Shown: piece by piece, positions 29,170 to 37,626 of the stretch
Layout of the letters: each line of letters begins with the position of its first letter
How positions within the stretch are numbered: the first letter of the stretch is position 1
NCBI RefSeq assembly: GCF_900100395.1
Contig: NZ_FNFB01000025.1
Coordinates: 47,665 to 111,664, forward strand
From: Nonomuraea maritima
GTDB lineage: Bacteria; Actinomycetota; Actinomycetes; Streptosporangiales; Streptosporangiaceae
Reading direction: 5' to 3'
DNA: 64,000 bases
The notes under the pieces: model-generated
What the model was told of the DNA's origin: nothing
The model's input: only the letters and a program-made list of their open reading frames with translations
Database searches by the model: none
Program-made: the position numbers and the translations under genes

Positions 29170-29676
29170 ATGCGGCTGCTGCTCTTCCTGGCCTTCCTGG
29201 TCGTCCCCGTCCTGGAGATCTGGGTGCTCATCCAGGTCGGCTCCGTGATCGGCGGGCCACTCACCGTCGCTTTGCTCCTGGCCGACAGCCTCCTCGGCGC
29301 GTGGATCGTGCGGCGCGAGGGCCGGCGGGCCTGGCGCGCGGTGCAGAACGCGGTGCAGACCGGGCGCATGCCCGACCGTGAGCTGGCCGACGGCGGGCTC
29401 GTCCTCGTCGGCGGCACCCTGTTGCTCGCGCCGGGGTTCGTCACCGACGCGCTGGGGTTCCTGTGCCTGCTGCCGTTCACCCGGCCGATGATGCGCCGGC
29501 TGGGCGCGTGGTTCTTCCAGCGCCGGGTCAAGCGCATGGCAGCCGAGTCGCCGTACGCCGCCATGTTCCCGCCGCAGGGCTTCCCGCCGTCCGCGGACGG
29601 CTTCCCCGGCGCTGAGACGCCGCGCAGCGGGCGGGTGGTGCACGGCGAGGTGATTCGCGAGGACCGCGACTCCTGA
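29170..29676 (+). CDS. fxsA: FxsA family membrane protein
   Basis: The 168-residue protein starts MRLLLFLAFLVVPVLEIWVL and has the FxsA pattern: VGSVIGGPLTVALLLADSLL, then GGTLLLAPGFVTDALGFLCL. It has about four hydrophobic segments and a proline-rich cytoplasmic tail. In E. coli FxsA counteracts phage T7 exclusion by F plasmid; the cellular role is unclear. Two adjacent ATGs (29167, 29170) are possible. It ends in a strong bidirectional terminator. Confidence 0.92.
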   Translation: MRLLLFLAFLVVPVLEIWVLIQVGSVIGGPLTVALLLADSLLGAWIVRREGRRAWRAVQNAVQTGRMPDRELADGGLVLVGGTLLLAPGFVTDALGFLCLLPFTRPMMRRLGAWFFQRRVKRMAAESPYAAMFPPQGFPPSADGFPGAETPRSGRVVHGEVIREDRDS

Positions 29677-29693
29677 GCGTCTCTGCGGAAAGC

Positions 29694-29728
29694 TGAAACC
29701 CCCCGGGCCGACGGCCCGGGGGGTTTCA
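29694..29728. terminator. Bidirectional terminator, 16-bp perfect stem
   Basis: Arms 29694-29709 and 29713-29728 with loop GAC lie between the convergent fxsA and rbpA genes; on each strand a run of A precedes and of T follows the GC stem. Confidence 0.92.
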
Positions 29729-29740
29729 CCGTGAGAAAGG

Positions 29741-30085
29741 TCAGGCGCTCTTACGACGCTGAGCCCGCAGTACCGCGAGCCGCTCGTTGAGCACCTCCTC
29801 GAGGTCTTCGATGGACCGCCGTTCCAGAAGCATGTCCCAGTGTGTCCGTGGGGGCTTCGTCTTCTTCGACTCCGGCTGCTCGCCGTCCACGCGTACCGCG
29901 GTTGCGCCGCACATGCGGCACTCCCACGTCGCGGGGATCTCAGCCTCGGCGGCAAGCGGAACCTCGAAACGATGGCCCTTGGGACAGGTGTAAGACACCT
30001 CCTGGCGTGGGGCCAGATCCGTGTTACGGTCGTTCTCGTAGCTGGTTGCCCCGAGCCGGGTGCCACGAAGCGCGCGCTCGCCCAT
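29741..30085 (-). CDS. rbpA: RNA polymerase-binding protein RbpA
   Basis: RbpA binds RNA polymerase and the principal sigma factor and stabilises open complexes in actinobacteria. The 114-residue protein starts MGERALRGTRLGATSYENDR, has the core with cysteines and histidine in YTCPKGHRFEV and WECRMCG, the basic linker, and the sigma-interaction domain RRSIEDLEEVLNERLAVLRA. GGAGG lies 11 bases upstream. A perfect sigma-R-type promoter is about 60 bases further up, as known for rbpA of Streptomyces coelicolor. Confidence 0.97.
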   Translation of the reverse strand: MGERALRGTRLGATSYENDRNTDLAPRQEVSYTCPKGHRFEVPLAAEAEIPATWECRMCGATAVRVDGEQPESKKTKPPRTHWDMLLERRSIEDLEEVLNERLAVLRAQRRKSA

Positions 30086-30142
30086 GTCTAAATGCCTCCT
30101 ACAGGGCCCCCTTGCGTGGGGGGTCTGTCTCCCACGGTGGTT

Positions 30143-30168
30143 AACGCTTGGTACCGTGATGGGATTCC
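30143..30168 (-). promoter_or_regulatory. Sigma-R-type promoter of rbpA
   Basis: The minus strand reads GGAAT, 18 bases, GTT, an exact consensus match, about 60 bases upstream of the rbpA start. Confidence 0.85.
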
Positions 30169-30325
30169 CACCCGTAGGGTGATCCAATCGCGCTGGGGGC
30201 CTCGGTTCTTGACCGGATCTCCGATAGGCCGCGTACACAGGGGTTGTGCGACCCTCCGGCCCCGTACCCGATCGCGGTAGGTCCCTCCGAGCGGCCCCCG
30301 AGCCGCTCAGATCCGGGCGCTTTGG

Positions 30326-31759
30326 TCAGATACGGGCGGGCACTTCGTTGCCGGCGGCCTTGATGGCCTTCGGCAGGTTCGTCAGGGCCAGCAGCACGAA
30401 ACCGACGACGAAGAAGATGACCATCGAGACGATGGCGATGCGGTAGCTGTTGGTGAGCTGCAGGGCGATCGTGACCGTGAGCGCGCCGATGAACGCCGAC
30501 CCCTTGTCGCTGATCTGCAGCAGGCTGAAGTACTCGGCCTCGCGGCCCTTCGGGATCACCAGCGAGAACAGCGACCGTGACAGCGCCTGGGTGCCGCCCA
30601 GCACGATCGCGATCGCGAACGCCATCAGGAAGAACTGCAGCGCCTGCCCCTCGGCGACGAACAGGCCCATGGCGACGATCACCGTCCACAGCACGAGGCT
30701 GCCCAGCACCGTCCGCTTCGTGCCGAACGACCGGGCCAGCCGGGCCATCAGCAGCGCGCCGAAGAACGCCACGAACTGCACCATCAGGATCGCCGTGATC
30801 TGCACTTCCTGCTCGAGCTTCAGCGCCTCGGACGCGAAGGCCGCGCTGTTGCCGATCACCGTCTGCACGCCGTCGTTGTAGACCAGGTACGCCACCAGGA
30901 ACAGCAGCGTGAGCGGGTACTTGCGCAACCCCGACAGCGTCCGTCCGAGCTGGCGGAAACTGCCGCCGACCGAGCTGAGCGCCGAGGTCTCGTGCGCCGG
31001 CACCGGACGGTTGCGCAGCCGCAGCAGCGGCACGATCGTGAACGTCGCCCACCACAGACCCGCCGACATCATGCAGATGCGCACCGCCATGCCATCGGTC
31101 AGGCCGAAGCTCTCGCTCTTCGTGAACAGCACGAGGTTGAGCGCCAGGAGCAGGCCGCCGCCCAGGTAGCCGATAGCCCAGCCGCGCGAGGACACCGCGT
31201 CGCGCTCCTGCTCGGAGGAGATCTGCGGCAGGAACGAGTCGTAGACCACGATCGAGGAGCCGTAGGCGAGGTTGGCGACGACGAACAGCACGCCGCCCAG
31301 CATGTAGCGGTCGCCCTCGACGAAGAACAGCCCCATCGCGGCGAGCGCGCCGACGTAGGCGAAACCGCCGAGCATCTCCCGCTTGCGGCCGGTGTGGTCG
31401 GCCAGCGCGCCCACGATCGGCAGCCACAGGATCTGCACCAGCACCGCGACCGTCGTGATCAGGCCGAAGAACGCGGCAGGACGGATGTCGGCGCCGAGCA
31501 CGTCGACGTACCCGAGGCCGGGGTTGGCGGCGGCGAGGTCGTCGAAGCCGTCCACGCACGTCGCCGACGGCACAGAAGGGAAGTCCTTGGCGCAGGCCGC
31601 CGTCTTGGCGACCGGGATGATGTACGGCCCCAGGAAGACCGAGATGACCGTGGTGTAGAAGGCCGAGTTGGCCCAGTCGTAGAAGTACCAGCCGCGCTGC
31701 TCGCGCCGGCGCGCGGCGGGGGACTCGTCGAGTGCCGCTGGAGGTGCGGATGGGGGCAT
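30326..31759 (-). CDS. MFS transporter, UMF1/Atg22-like
   Basis: The 477-residue protein has 12 predicted membrane segments. It starts with the UMF1 signature WYFYDWANSAFYTTVISVFL and the extended first loop containing CVDGFDDLAAANP. The loop 2-3 motif ADHTGRKREMLGG and the later segment VVYDSFLPQISSEQERDAVS are typical. The substrate is unknown; distant fungal relatives export amino acids from the vacuole. GAAGGAG lies before the ATG at 31759. Confidence 0.93.
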   Translation of the reverse strand: MPPSAPPAALDESPAARRREQRGWYFYDWANSAFYTTVISVFLGPYIIPVAKTAACAKDFPSVPSATCVDGFDDLAAANPGLGYVDVLGADIRPAAFFGLITTVAVLVQILWLPIVGALADHTGRKREMLGGFAYVGALAAMGLFFVEGDRYMLGGVLFVVANLAYGSSIVVYDSFLPQISSEQERDAVSSRGWAIGYLGGGLLLALNLVLFTKSESFGLTDGMAVRICMMSAGLWWATFTIVPLLRLRNRPVPAHETSALSSVGGSFRQLGRTLSGLRKYPLTLLFLVAYLVYNDGVQTVIGNSAAFASEALKLEQEVQITAILMVQFVAFFGALLMARLARSFGTKRTVLGSLVLWTVIVAMGLFVAEGQALQFFLMAFAIAIVLGGTQALSRSLFSLVIPKGREAEYFSLLQISDKGSAFIGALTVTIALQLTNSYRIAIVSMVIFFVVGFVLLALTNLPKAIKAAGNEVPARI

Positions 31760-31838
31760 GGGTCGAGCTCTCCTTCGCGGTGGGGCCGCCTCGTGGGGGT
31801 GAAGGACGGGCTGGAGGGGTGCGCGTCGGCCCGCGCCG

Positions 31839-32639
31839 TCAGGCGGCCTGCCTGCCGGGATGCCAGGCTCCGCGGCGTTGGAGCACGTCGCGCAGGCCCG
31901 TGATGTCGTCGGTCATGATGCCGTCGACCCCGAGGTCGAGCAGGGTCTCCATGCGGGCGGTGCTGTTGATCGTCCACACGTGCACCTGCATGCCGATGGC
32001 GTGGGCGGTGCGGATCAGGCGGCGCGTGGTGACGCGCAGCCCGCGAAAGCCGATGGGGACCTGCGCGCAGGGGACGCCGGCGCGCGACAGGCGCGCCAGC
32101 AGCCGGCCGTAGCCGGAGGTGCTCGCGGCGGCGCGCAGCGCGGCCACGCCACGCGGGCCGAGCGCCGAGCACACCTCCCTGCCGAGCGCCGCTCTGGCCA
32201 TCGCCAGGCGCTCGTCGGAGAAGGAGGTCAGGCAGACGCGGTCGTAGGCGTTCGTCCGCCGGATCGCCGCCGCCAGCGGCGCGACGGCGGTCGCCTCCTT
32301 GACGTCGATGTTGAACCGCGCCTCGGGCCAGGTGCCGAGGAGGTCCTCCAGCAACGGGATCTCGTGCACCCCGCCGATGCGGGCCCGCTTGACCTCGCGG
32401 TAGGGGAGCTCGGCGACGCGGCCGCTCCGGTCGGTCACGCGGTCGAGCGTGTGGTCGTGGAAGGCCAGCAGCACGCCGTCGGAGGTGGCGTGCGCGTCCG
32501 TCTCCAGATAGACGTATCCGAGCCCGACCGCCTGCTCGAAGGCGGCCATGGTGTTCTCCGCTCCCTCCAGCGCCCCTCCGCGGTGGGCGAAGGCCAGCGG
32601 GGCCGGATGGTCGAGGAAGGCGAATCGGCGGATCGGCAC
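31839..32639 (-). CDS. Glycerophosphodiester phosphodiesterase
   Basis: The 266-residue TIM-barrel enzyme hydrolyses glycerophosphodiesters to glycerol-3-phosphate and an alcohol. It shows FAHRGGALEGAENTMAAFEQ at the start, ETDAHATSDGVLLAFHDHTL with the metal and catalytic histidine pair, and WTINSTARMETLLDLGVDGI at the end. No signal peptide is seen, so it is cytoplasmic. It lies 79 bases downstream of nothing co-directional except the rRNA/tRNA methyltransferase gene at 32676, with which it may share a transcript. Confidence 0.94.
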   Translation of the reverse strand: MPIRRFAFLDHPAPLAFAHRGGALEGAENTMAAFEQAVGLGYVYLETDAHATSDGVLLAFHDHTLDRVTDRSGRVAELPYREVKRARIGGVHEIPLLEDLLGTWPEARFNIDVKEATAVAPLAAAIRRTNAYDRVCLTSFSDERLAMARAALGREVCSALGPRGVAALRAAASTSGYGRLLARLSRAGVPCAQVPIGFRGLRVTTRRLIRTAHAIGMQVHVWTINSTARMETLLDLGVDGIMTDDITGLRDVLQRRGAWHPGRQAA

Positions 32640-32675
32640 GACGTGAAGTATGCCCTTCCCGAGTGAACGGTGAGG

Positions 32676-33215
32676 TTACGAATCGGGGAGTTTCTGCCAT
32701 TCCTGGCGGCGGGCCTCCGCGAGCGCGATCGCCGCGGCCACCGCCACGTTGAACGAGCCCACCCGGCCCACCTGAGGGATGTAGCAGGCGCCGTCGACGG
32801 CGTCGAGCAGGGCGGGGGAGCAGCCGTGGTCCTCGCTGCCGACGACCAGGCACACGTCGCGGCCGAGGTCGGCGCGGTGCAGCGGCACGGCCTCGGCGGT
32901 CAGCTCGATGGCGAGGACGGTGAACCCGGCCTCCTTCGCGGCCTTGACCGCCTCGGTGGCGGGGACGGCCTCGTGCCAGGTGACCAGCCGCTCGGTGCCG
33001 AGCGCGGTCTTGCCCGCCTTGGGGTTGGTGGGCGGGGTGGCGTTGCCGGCCAGCCAGAGCTCGTCGACGCCGAACGCGGCGGCGCTGCGGAAGATCGACC
33101 CGATGTTGAACGGGCCGGTGACCGACTCGACGATCAGGCCGAGACGGTTTCCGGTGTTCCTGCGCCAGGTGCGGTTGAGCCGCTTGACGTCGGTGGGGCG
33201 CAGTTGCCTTCTCAT
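32676..33215 (-). CDS. SpoU/TrmH family RNA 2'-O-methyltransferase
   Basis: The 179-residue SPOUT enzyme has the three SpoU motifs: NIGSIFRSAAAFG, LVVGSEDHGCSPALL and IPQVGRVGSFNVAVAAAIAL. It methylates ribose in tRNA or rRNA; the target base is not evident. The ATG overlaps the stop of the upstream methyltransferase by four bases (ATGA), which fixes the start. Confidence 0.93.
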   Translation of the reverse strand: MRRQLRPTDVKRLNRTWRRNTGNRLGLIVESVTGPFNIGSIFRSAAAFGVDELWLAGNATPPTNPKAGKTALGTERLVTWHEAVPATEAVKAAKEAGFTVLAIELTAEAVPLHRADLGRDVCLVVGSEDHGCSPALLDAVDGACYIPQVGRVGSFNVAVAAAIALAEARRQEWQKLPDS

Positions 33216-33802
33216 CGGGTCACCTTCAGGATGCGGTAGGCGGCCCGGCTGGCCTCGCGGGAGGCCTGCCAGCCCTGCTCGCCGAGCCAGCGCTGCAGGG
33301 AGTCGGAGCCGAGGTGTTTCTGGACGACCAGGTAGGCCACGCCGTCGGGTGTCAGCCGGGTGAGCCACCTGGTGAGCATGTCGTGCAGGGCCTGCTTGCC
33401 GATGCGGATCGCAGGATTGGACCAGATGGCGCGAAATTTCACGTCATCCGGCACATCGTCGACATGTACCGATCTTACTTTGTACAGGCGCGCGGTCTGC
33501 GCATTGCGCTCCGTGAGCTCCAGACTGCGCCGGTTCACGTCGACGGCCCACACCGTCGCCTCGGGGGCCCGCGACGCCATCGTCAGCGCGATCGGGCCGT
33601 AGCCGCAGCCCAGGTCGAGCAGGTCGCCCTCCTGCGGCGGCTTCGGGACGGCCTCCAGCAGCGCGCGGGTGCCGACGTCGACGCGCTCGGGGGAGAACAC
33701 GCCGCTGTCGGTCTCCAGCCGCAGATGCAGGTCGGGCAGGACCAGATCGACCGTGCCCGGCCGGCTCGCGGTCGACGGCCGCTCGGAGAAGTAATGAGCC
33801 AC
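33212..33802 (-). CDS. RsmC-like class I methyltransferase
   Basis: The 196-residue protein has LLDLGCGYGPIALTMA as the SAM motif, VWAVDVNRRSLELTERNA, and IWSNPAIRIGK in the position of the NPPF-type motif of N2-guanine methyltransferases such as RsmC. The start GTG at 33802 is chosen because AHYFSERPSTASRPGTVDLV is the typical family start. It overlaps the SpoU gene and probably modifies 16S rRNA guanine. Confidence 0.88.
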   Translation of the reverse strand: MAHYFSERPSTASRPGTVDLVLPDLHLRLETDSGVFSPERVDVGTRALLEAVPKPPQEGDLLDLGCGYGPIALTMASRAPEATVWAVDVNRRSLELTERNAQTARLYKVRSVHVDDVPDDVKFRAIWSNPAIRIGKQALHDMLTRWLTRLTPDGVAYLVVQKHLGSDSLQRWLGEQGWQASREASRAAYRILKVTR

Positions 33803-33813
33803 GTCGCCAAACG

Positions 33814-34761
33814 TTACGGGATGCGCGAACCGAACAGCACCGCGGCGCCCGCCACCAGCACCCCGGCCACGATCGCCGCCACGATGAACCACTGGCTGAT
33901 CTCCTGGCTGACCAGCCGGTAGCCCAGCGACGTGCCGATCTGCTCGTAGACCTGGCGCAGCTCGCTGCCGGACTCCGCGGTGTAGGCCAGGCCGCTGGTA
34001 CCGTCGGACAGCGACTGCAGGGTCTGCTTGTTGACCGGCACGGTCACGGGCCGCCCGTCGATGCTGACGGTGCCCTCCTGGGTGCCGTACGCGATCGTGG
34101 AGACCGGGACGCGGGCCTCCTGGGCGGCCTGGATGGCCTCGTTGACCGACCGGCCCGAGGTGTTGTCGCCGTCGGACAGCAGCACGATCGCGGCGGGCGG
34201 CGGGTTCGTGGCGGCCTGCTGGTCGAACGAGCGCACCGACTCGAGCGCGTTGAAGACCGCCTCGCCGATCGCCGTGCCGGGGCGCGTGCTGAGGTTGCCG
34301 ATGGCGGTGATCACGGCGTCGTGGTCGGTGGTGGGCGAGACGATCACGTTGGCCGAACGGGCGAAGGAGACCAAGCCCACGTTGAACCGGTCGGGCAGCT
34401 CCCTCGCGAACGCCTGAGCGGCCGTCTTGGCGGCGCTGATGCGGTCGGGCTGGACGTCGTCGGCATCCATCGACAGCGACACGTCCAGAGCGATCATGAT
34501 GGTGGCGCGGTCGCGGGGCACGCGTACCTGGTCGGCCGGTTTGGCCGCGCCCATGACCAGGAGGCTCATCATGACGAGGAACAACGCGGGCGCGACGTGC
34601 CGGCGCCAGCTGGGCCCGGCAGGGGCGACCAGGTTGAGCAGCGCCAGGTTGGTGAAACGCACGGTGTAGCGGCGGCGCGCGAACATCGCCAGGATGTAGC
34701 CGGCCACCAGGAGCAGCAGCAGGACGAACAGCCAGAGCCAGCCGGGGGCGAGGAACGTCAC
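33814..34761 (-). CDS. BatA-like von Willebrand factor A protein
   Basis: The 315-residue protein has two N-terminal membrane segments, an extracytoplasmic vWA domain at about residues 85-280 with an intact metal site (IALDVSLSMDADD), and a C-terminal membrane segment. Such proteins form membrane systems with MoxR ATPases and DUF58 proteins encoded next to them, as here. The gene follows the DUF58 gene after 46 bases. Confidence 0.9.
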   Translation of the reverse strand: MTFLAPGWLWLFVLLLLLVAGYILAMFARRRYTVRFTNLALLNLVAPAGPSWRRHVAPALFLVMMSLLVMGAAKPADQVRVPRDRATIMIALDVSLSMDADDVQPDRISAAKTAAQAFARELPDRFNVGLVSFARSANVIVSPTTDHDAVITAIGNLSTRPGTAIGEAVFNALESVRSFDQQAATNPPPAAIVLLSDGDNTSGRSVNEAIQAAQEARVPVSTIAYGTQEGTVSIDGRPVTVPVNKQTLQSLSDGTSGLAYTAESGSELRQVYEQIGTSLGYRLVSQEISQWFIVAAIVAGVLVAGAAVLFGSRIP

Positions 34762-34807
34762 GACGCCGCCCCCGTCACGCGGCCGGTCGTGGCCTGGCTG
34801 GTCTGGG

Positions 34808-35749
34808 TCACGTGGGTCTCCTGGGGGACAGGTGGCTCATACGGCGCTGACGCAGTACGAACTGCGCGACGTCGAACACCCAGTCGCGGTCGGTGCGCAG
34901 GACGAGGTGGGCGACCCCGGCGCGGCGCAGCGCCCGGCGGGTGCCCTCGCGCTGGAGGGCCGCCGCCTCCGCGTACGCTTGCCGAACCTGGGGCGAGAGG
35001 TGCACCTCGCGTACGTTCCCGGTCTCGGGGTCGGCGAACGCGACGCGGCCCACGTCAGGTAGTTCGAGCTCGCGCGGGTCGACGACCTCGACGGCGAGCA
35101 CCTGGTGGCGGGCCGCCAGCCGCCTGATGGGACGCTCCCAGGGCCGTTCCGCCGCTGGATCGAGGTCGGGGTGGGCGTCGAGGAAGTCGGAGACGATCAG
35201 CCGCATGCCGCGCCGCCTGCGGGAGGCCGACAGGATGTCGATGCCCTCGGCCAGGTCGGGCGGGTCGTCGACGACCTGGCCGCGCGGGGCGTCCATGAGC
35301 GAGTGCAGCAGCCCGTACAGGGCGGGACGGCCGGTGCGGGCGGGCACGCGGTGGACGTACTCGTCGTGGATGACGAACGCGCCGAACCGGTCGCCGAGGC
35401 GGCTGGACAGAAAGCCGATCGCGCCGGTCGCGGCCACCACCAGGTCGCGCTTGTCGGTGTCGGCGGTGCCGAAGTCCATGCTCGGCGACAGGTCGACCAG
35501 CGCCCAGGTCTCCAGCTCGCGGTCGGCGACGAGATCGCGGACGTGCGGGACGGTGGTGCGGGCGGTGACCGCCCAGTCCATGCGGCGCACGTCGTCCTCG
35601 CCTGGCACGTACACCCGGGTGTCGCCCGCCTCGCTGCCCGCGCCGGGCAGCAGGCCCAGGTGGGCGCCGTGCAGCAGGCCGTCGAGCCGGCGGGTGACGG
35701 TGAGCTCCAGGCGGCGCAGCGCCTGCTCAGCGGTGGTGGACGCGCTCAA
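34808..35749 (-). CDS. DUF58 domain protein
   Basis: The 313-residue protein carries the DUF58 core GDTRVYVPGEDDVRRMDWAV and a vWA-like region with LVDLSPSMDFGTAD. It usually acts as a partner of MoxR ATPases. The start is TTG, overlapping the stop of the MoxR gene (TTGA), so translation is coupled. Confidence 0.92.
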   Translation of the reverse strand: MSASTTAEQALRRLELTVTRRLDGLLHGAHLGLLPGAGSEAGDTRVYVPGEDDVRRMDWAVTARTTVPHVRDLVADRELETWALVDLSPSMDFGTADTDKRDLVVAATGAIGFLSSRLGDRFGAFVIHDEYVHRVPARTGRPALYGLLHSLMDAPRGQVVDDPPDLAEGIDILSASRRRRGMRLIVSDFLDAHPDLDPAAERPWERPIRRLAARHQVLAVEVVDPRELELPDVGRVAFADPETGNVREVHLSPQVRQAYAEAAALQREGTRRALRRAGVAHLVLRTDRDWVFDVAQFVLRQRRMSHLSPRRPT

Positions 35750-36756
35750 CGGTTCTGGTTCCAGACGACGAGGGGCGGGGGCACGGCCTGGAGGATCTGG
35801 CGCACGACCTGCTCGGGGTCGACGCCGTCGGCCAGGGCGTCGAAGGTGAGCATGAGCCGGTGGCCCATGACGTCGACGGCGACGTCGCGTACGTCGTCGG
35901 GCAGCAGGTAGTCGCGGCCGCGCAGCAGCGCCAGGGCCCGTCCGGCGGAGACCAGGCCCAGCGTCGCGCGCGGGCTCACCCCGATCTCGATGGTCTCGGC
36001 CAGCTCGGCCATGCCGTACTCGCCGGGCGCGCGGGTGGCCATGACGAGGCGTACCACGTAGTCGGCGACGAGCTGGTGCACCGAGACCTGCTCGGCGGCC
36101 TGCTGCAGGAGCAGCAGCCGGGCCGGGTCGAGCACCCGCTCGGGGACCGGCGGGCGCACGCTCATGCGGTGCAGGATCTCCAGCTCCTCGTGCGCGGCCG
36201 GGTGCGGCACGCGCACCCGGAACAGGAACCGGTCGCGCTGCACCTCGGGCAGCGGGTAGACGCCCTCGGACTCGATCGGGTTCTGGGTGGCCAGCACGAT
36301 GAACGGCTTCGGCAGCGGGTGGGTGACGCCGGCCAGGGTCACCTGGCGTTCGGCCATGACCTCCAGCAGCGCCGACTGGACCTTCGCCGGCGCGCGGTTG
36401 ATCTCGTCGGCCAGCAGGAAGTTGACGAACACCGGGCCCAGCTCGACGTCGAACTTCTCGGTGGACGGATGGTAGACGCGGGTGCCGACGATGTCGCTCG
36501 GGACGAGGTCGGGCGTGAACTGGATCCGGGCGAACGTGCCGCCCACGACGGTGGCCAGGGTCGAGGCGGCGAGCGTCTTGGCGACGCCCGGGACGCCTTC
36601 GAGCAGGCAGTGGCCCCGGGCCAGCAGGGCCACGACGAGCCGTTCGACCATGTGGTCCTGGCCGACGATGACACGCCGGACCTCGTCAAGACTCTGACGC
36701 AGTACGGCCGTGTCGATTCCGCCTGGCAACTCTTCGGCGACGCTCATAGAGGCCAT
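35746..36756 (-). CDS. MoxR family AAA+ ATPase
   Basis: The 336-residue ATPase has Walker A GVPGVAKTL, Walker B FLLADEINRAP, sensor 1 VLATQNPIESEG, and the arginine-finger region VQRDRFLFRV. MoxR proteins act as chaperones for vWA proteins. It heads a MoxR-DUF58-vWA operon. Starts at 36756 and 36747 are both possible and neither has a strong ribosome site. It is divergent from a pseudokinase-like gene with 47 bases between. Confidence 0.94.
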   Translation of the reverse strand: MASMSVAEELPGGIDTAVLRQSLDEVRRVIVGQDHMVERLVVALLARGHCLLEGVPGVAKTLAASTLATVVGGTFARIQFTPDLVPSDIVGTRVYHPSTEKFDVELGPVFVNFLLADEINRAPAKVQSALLEVMAERQVTLAGVTHPLPKPFIVLATQNPIESEGVYPLPEVQRDRFLFRVRVPHPAAHEELEILHRMSVRPPVPERVLDPARLLLLQQAAEQVSVHQLVADYVVRLVMATRAPGEYGMAELAETIEIGVSPRATLGLVSAGRALALLRGRDYLLPDDVRDVAVDVMGHRLMLTFDALADGVDPEQVVRQILQAVPPPLVVWNQNR

Positions 36757-36803
36757 TCCACCAAACGCGCCGCAAACGTGCACGGCGCCACGTCTGTGCT
36801 TTC

Positions 36804-37568
36804 ATGGCAAACGTGGCAAGTCCCCTGCAGTACGGCGACCCTCCACGGCTGGGGCCCTATGTGCTCCAGGCACGATTGCAGACGGCGCCGGCCGGATTCG
36901 TGTACCTGGGCCAGGCCCCCGACGGCCGGCCCGTGTCCGTCGCCGTGCTCACGCGCGGCGCCGCGTTCGACGCAGCGGCGCGCGAACGGTTCGTCACCGC
37001 GATCAAAGAGGCCGGCGGTCGCGACCGGTCCGGGATGCGCGGCTGGCTGGGGCGGCCCGCCCGCGGGCGCAGCGCGGTCCTGGAAGGCGCGCCCGAGGTG
37101 CTGGCGTTCGACGGCGGACGCGCGCCGTGGGTCGCGGTGCCGTACGTGCCTGGCCGGCCGGGGGCCGAGCGGTTCCTCGAGCCGGTCATGGTGGGCGGGA
37201 CGTTCATCGGCAAGGCGCACGGGCCCGACTTCGTCCCGTACTGGGTGACCGACCGCGCGCCCGCGCTGCCCGGTGAGAACCGGCGGCGCCTGCCGCTGAC
37301 CGAGACGCGCAAGCGGGTGCTGATCGCGGCGCTGACGCTGGTGCTGTTGCTGCTCCTGGTCCTCACCATCCTGCTGGTGATGCTGCTCGGCCGCGGCGAC
37401 AGCCGGCCGCAGCCGCGGCAGCTGCCGCCGACCGTGTTCATGCCCACGCCGCCGCCGACGCCCGAGACCCCAGAGCCGTCGCCGTCGCCGTCGCCGTCGG
37501 CGACCGAGAGCGGCCCCGGCACACCGGGCAGGACTCCCGGTGACGACCCGGACGAACCCGACCTCTGA
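36804..37568 (+). CDS. N-lobe-only pseudokinase with membrane anchor
   Basis: The 254-residue protein begins like an actinobacterial Ser/Thr kinase (LGPYVLQARLQTAPAGFVYL, then APDGRPVSVAVL), but the VAVK lysine is lacking and no catalytic loop, DFG motif or C lobe follows. A single membrane segment lies at about residues 173-195, then a proline- and serine-rich extracytoplasmic tail (PSPSPSPSA). It may bind a partner near the adjacent MoxR system; that is inference. Confidence 0.75.
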   Translation: MANVASPLQYGDPPRLGPYVLQARLQTAPAGFVYLGQAPDGRPVSVAVLTRGAAFDAAARERFVTAIKEAGGRDRSGMRGWLGRPARGRSAVLEGAPEVLAFDGGRAPWVAVPYVPGRPGAERFLEPVMVGGTFIGKAHGPDFVPYWVTDRAPALPGENRRRLPLTETRKRVLIAALTLVLLLLLVLTILLVMLLGRGDSRPQPRQLPPTVFMPTPPPTPETPEPSPSPSPSATESGPGTPGRTPGDDPDEPDL

Positions 37569-37587
37569 CGGAGCTCGAGAAAACGGG

Positions 37588-37618
37588 TTGAGCCTCACCC
37601 GGCGTGAGGCTTTACCGT
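37588..37618 (+). promoter_or_regulatory. MerR-type promoter with palindromic 19-bp spacer
   Basis: TTGAGC and TACCGT are separated by 19 bases, and the palindrome GCCTCAC-N5-GTGAGGC fills the spacer. This over-long spacing with a centred palindrome is the hallmark of MerR-family activation. The start codon is eight bases after the -10. Confidence 0.7.
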
Positions 37619-37626
37619 CGGCCGGC

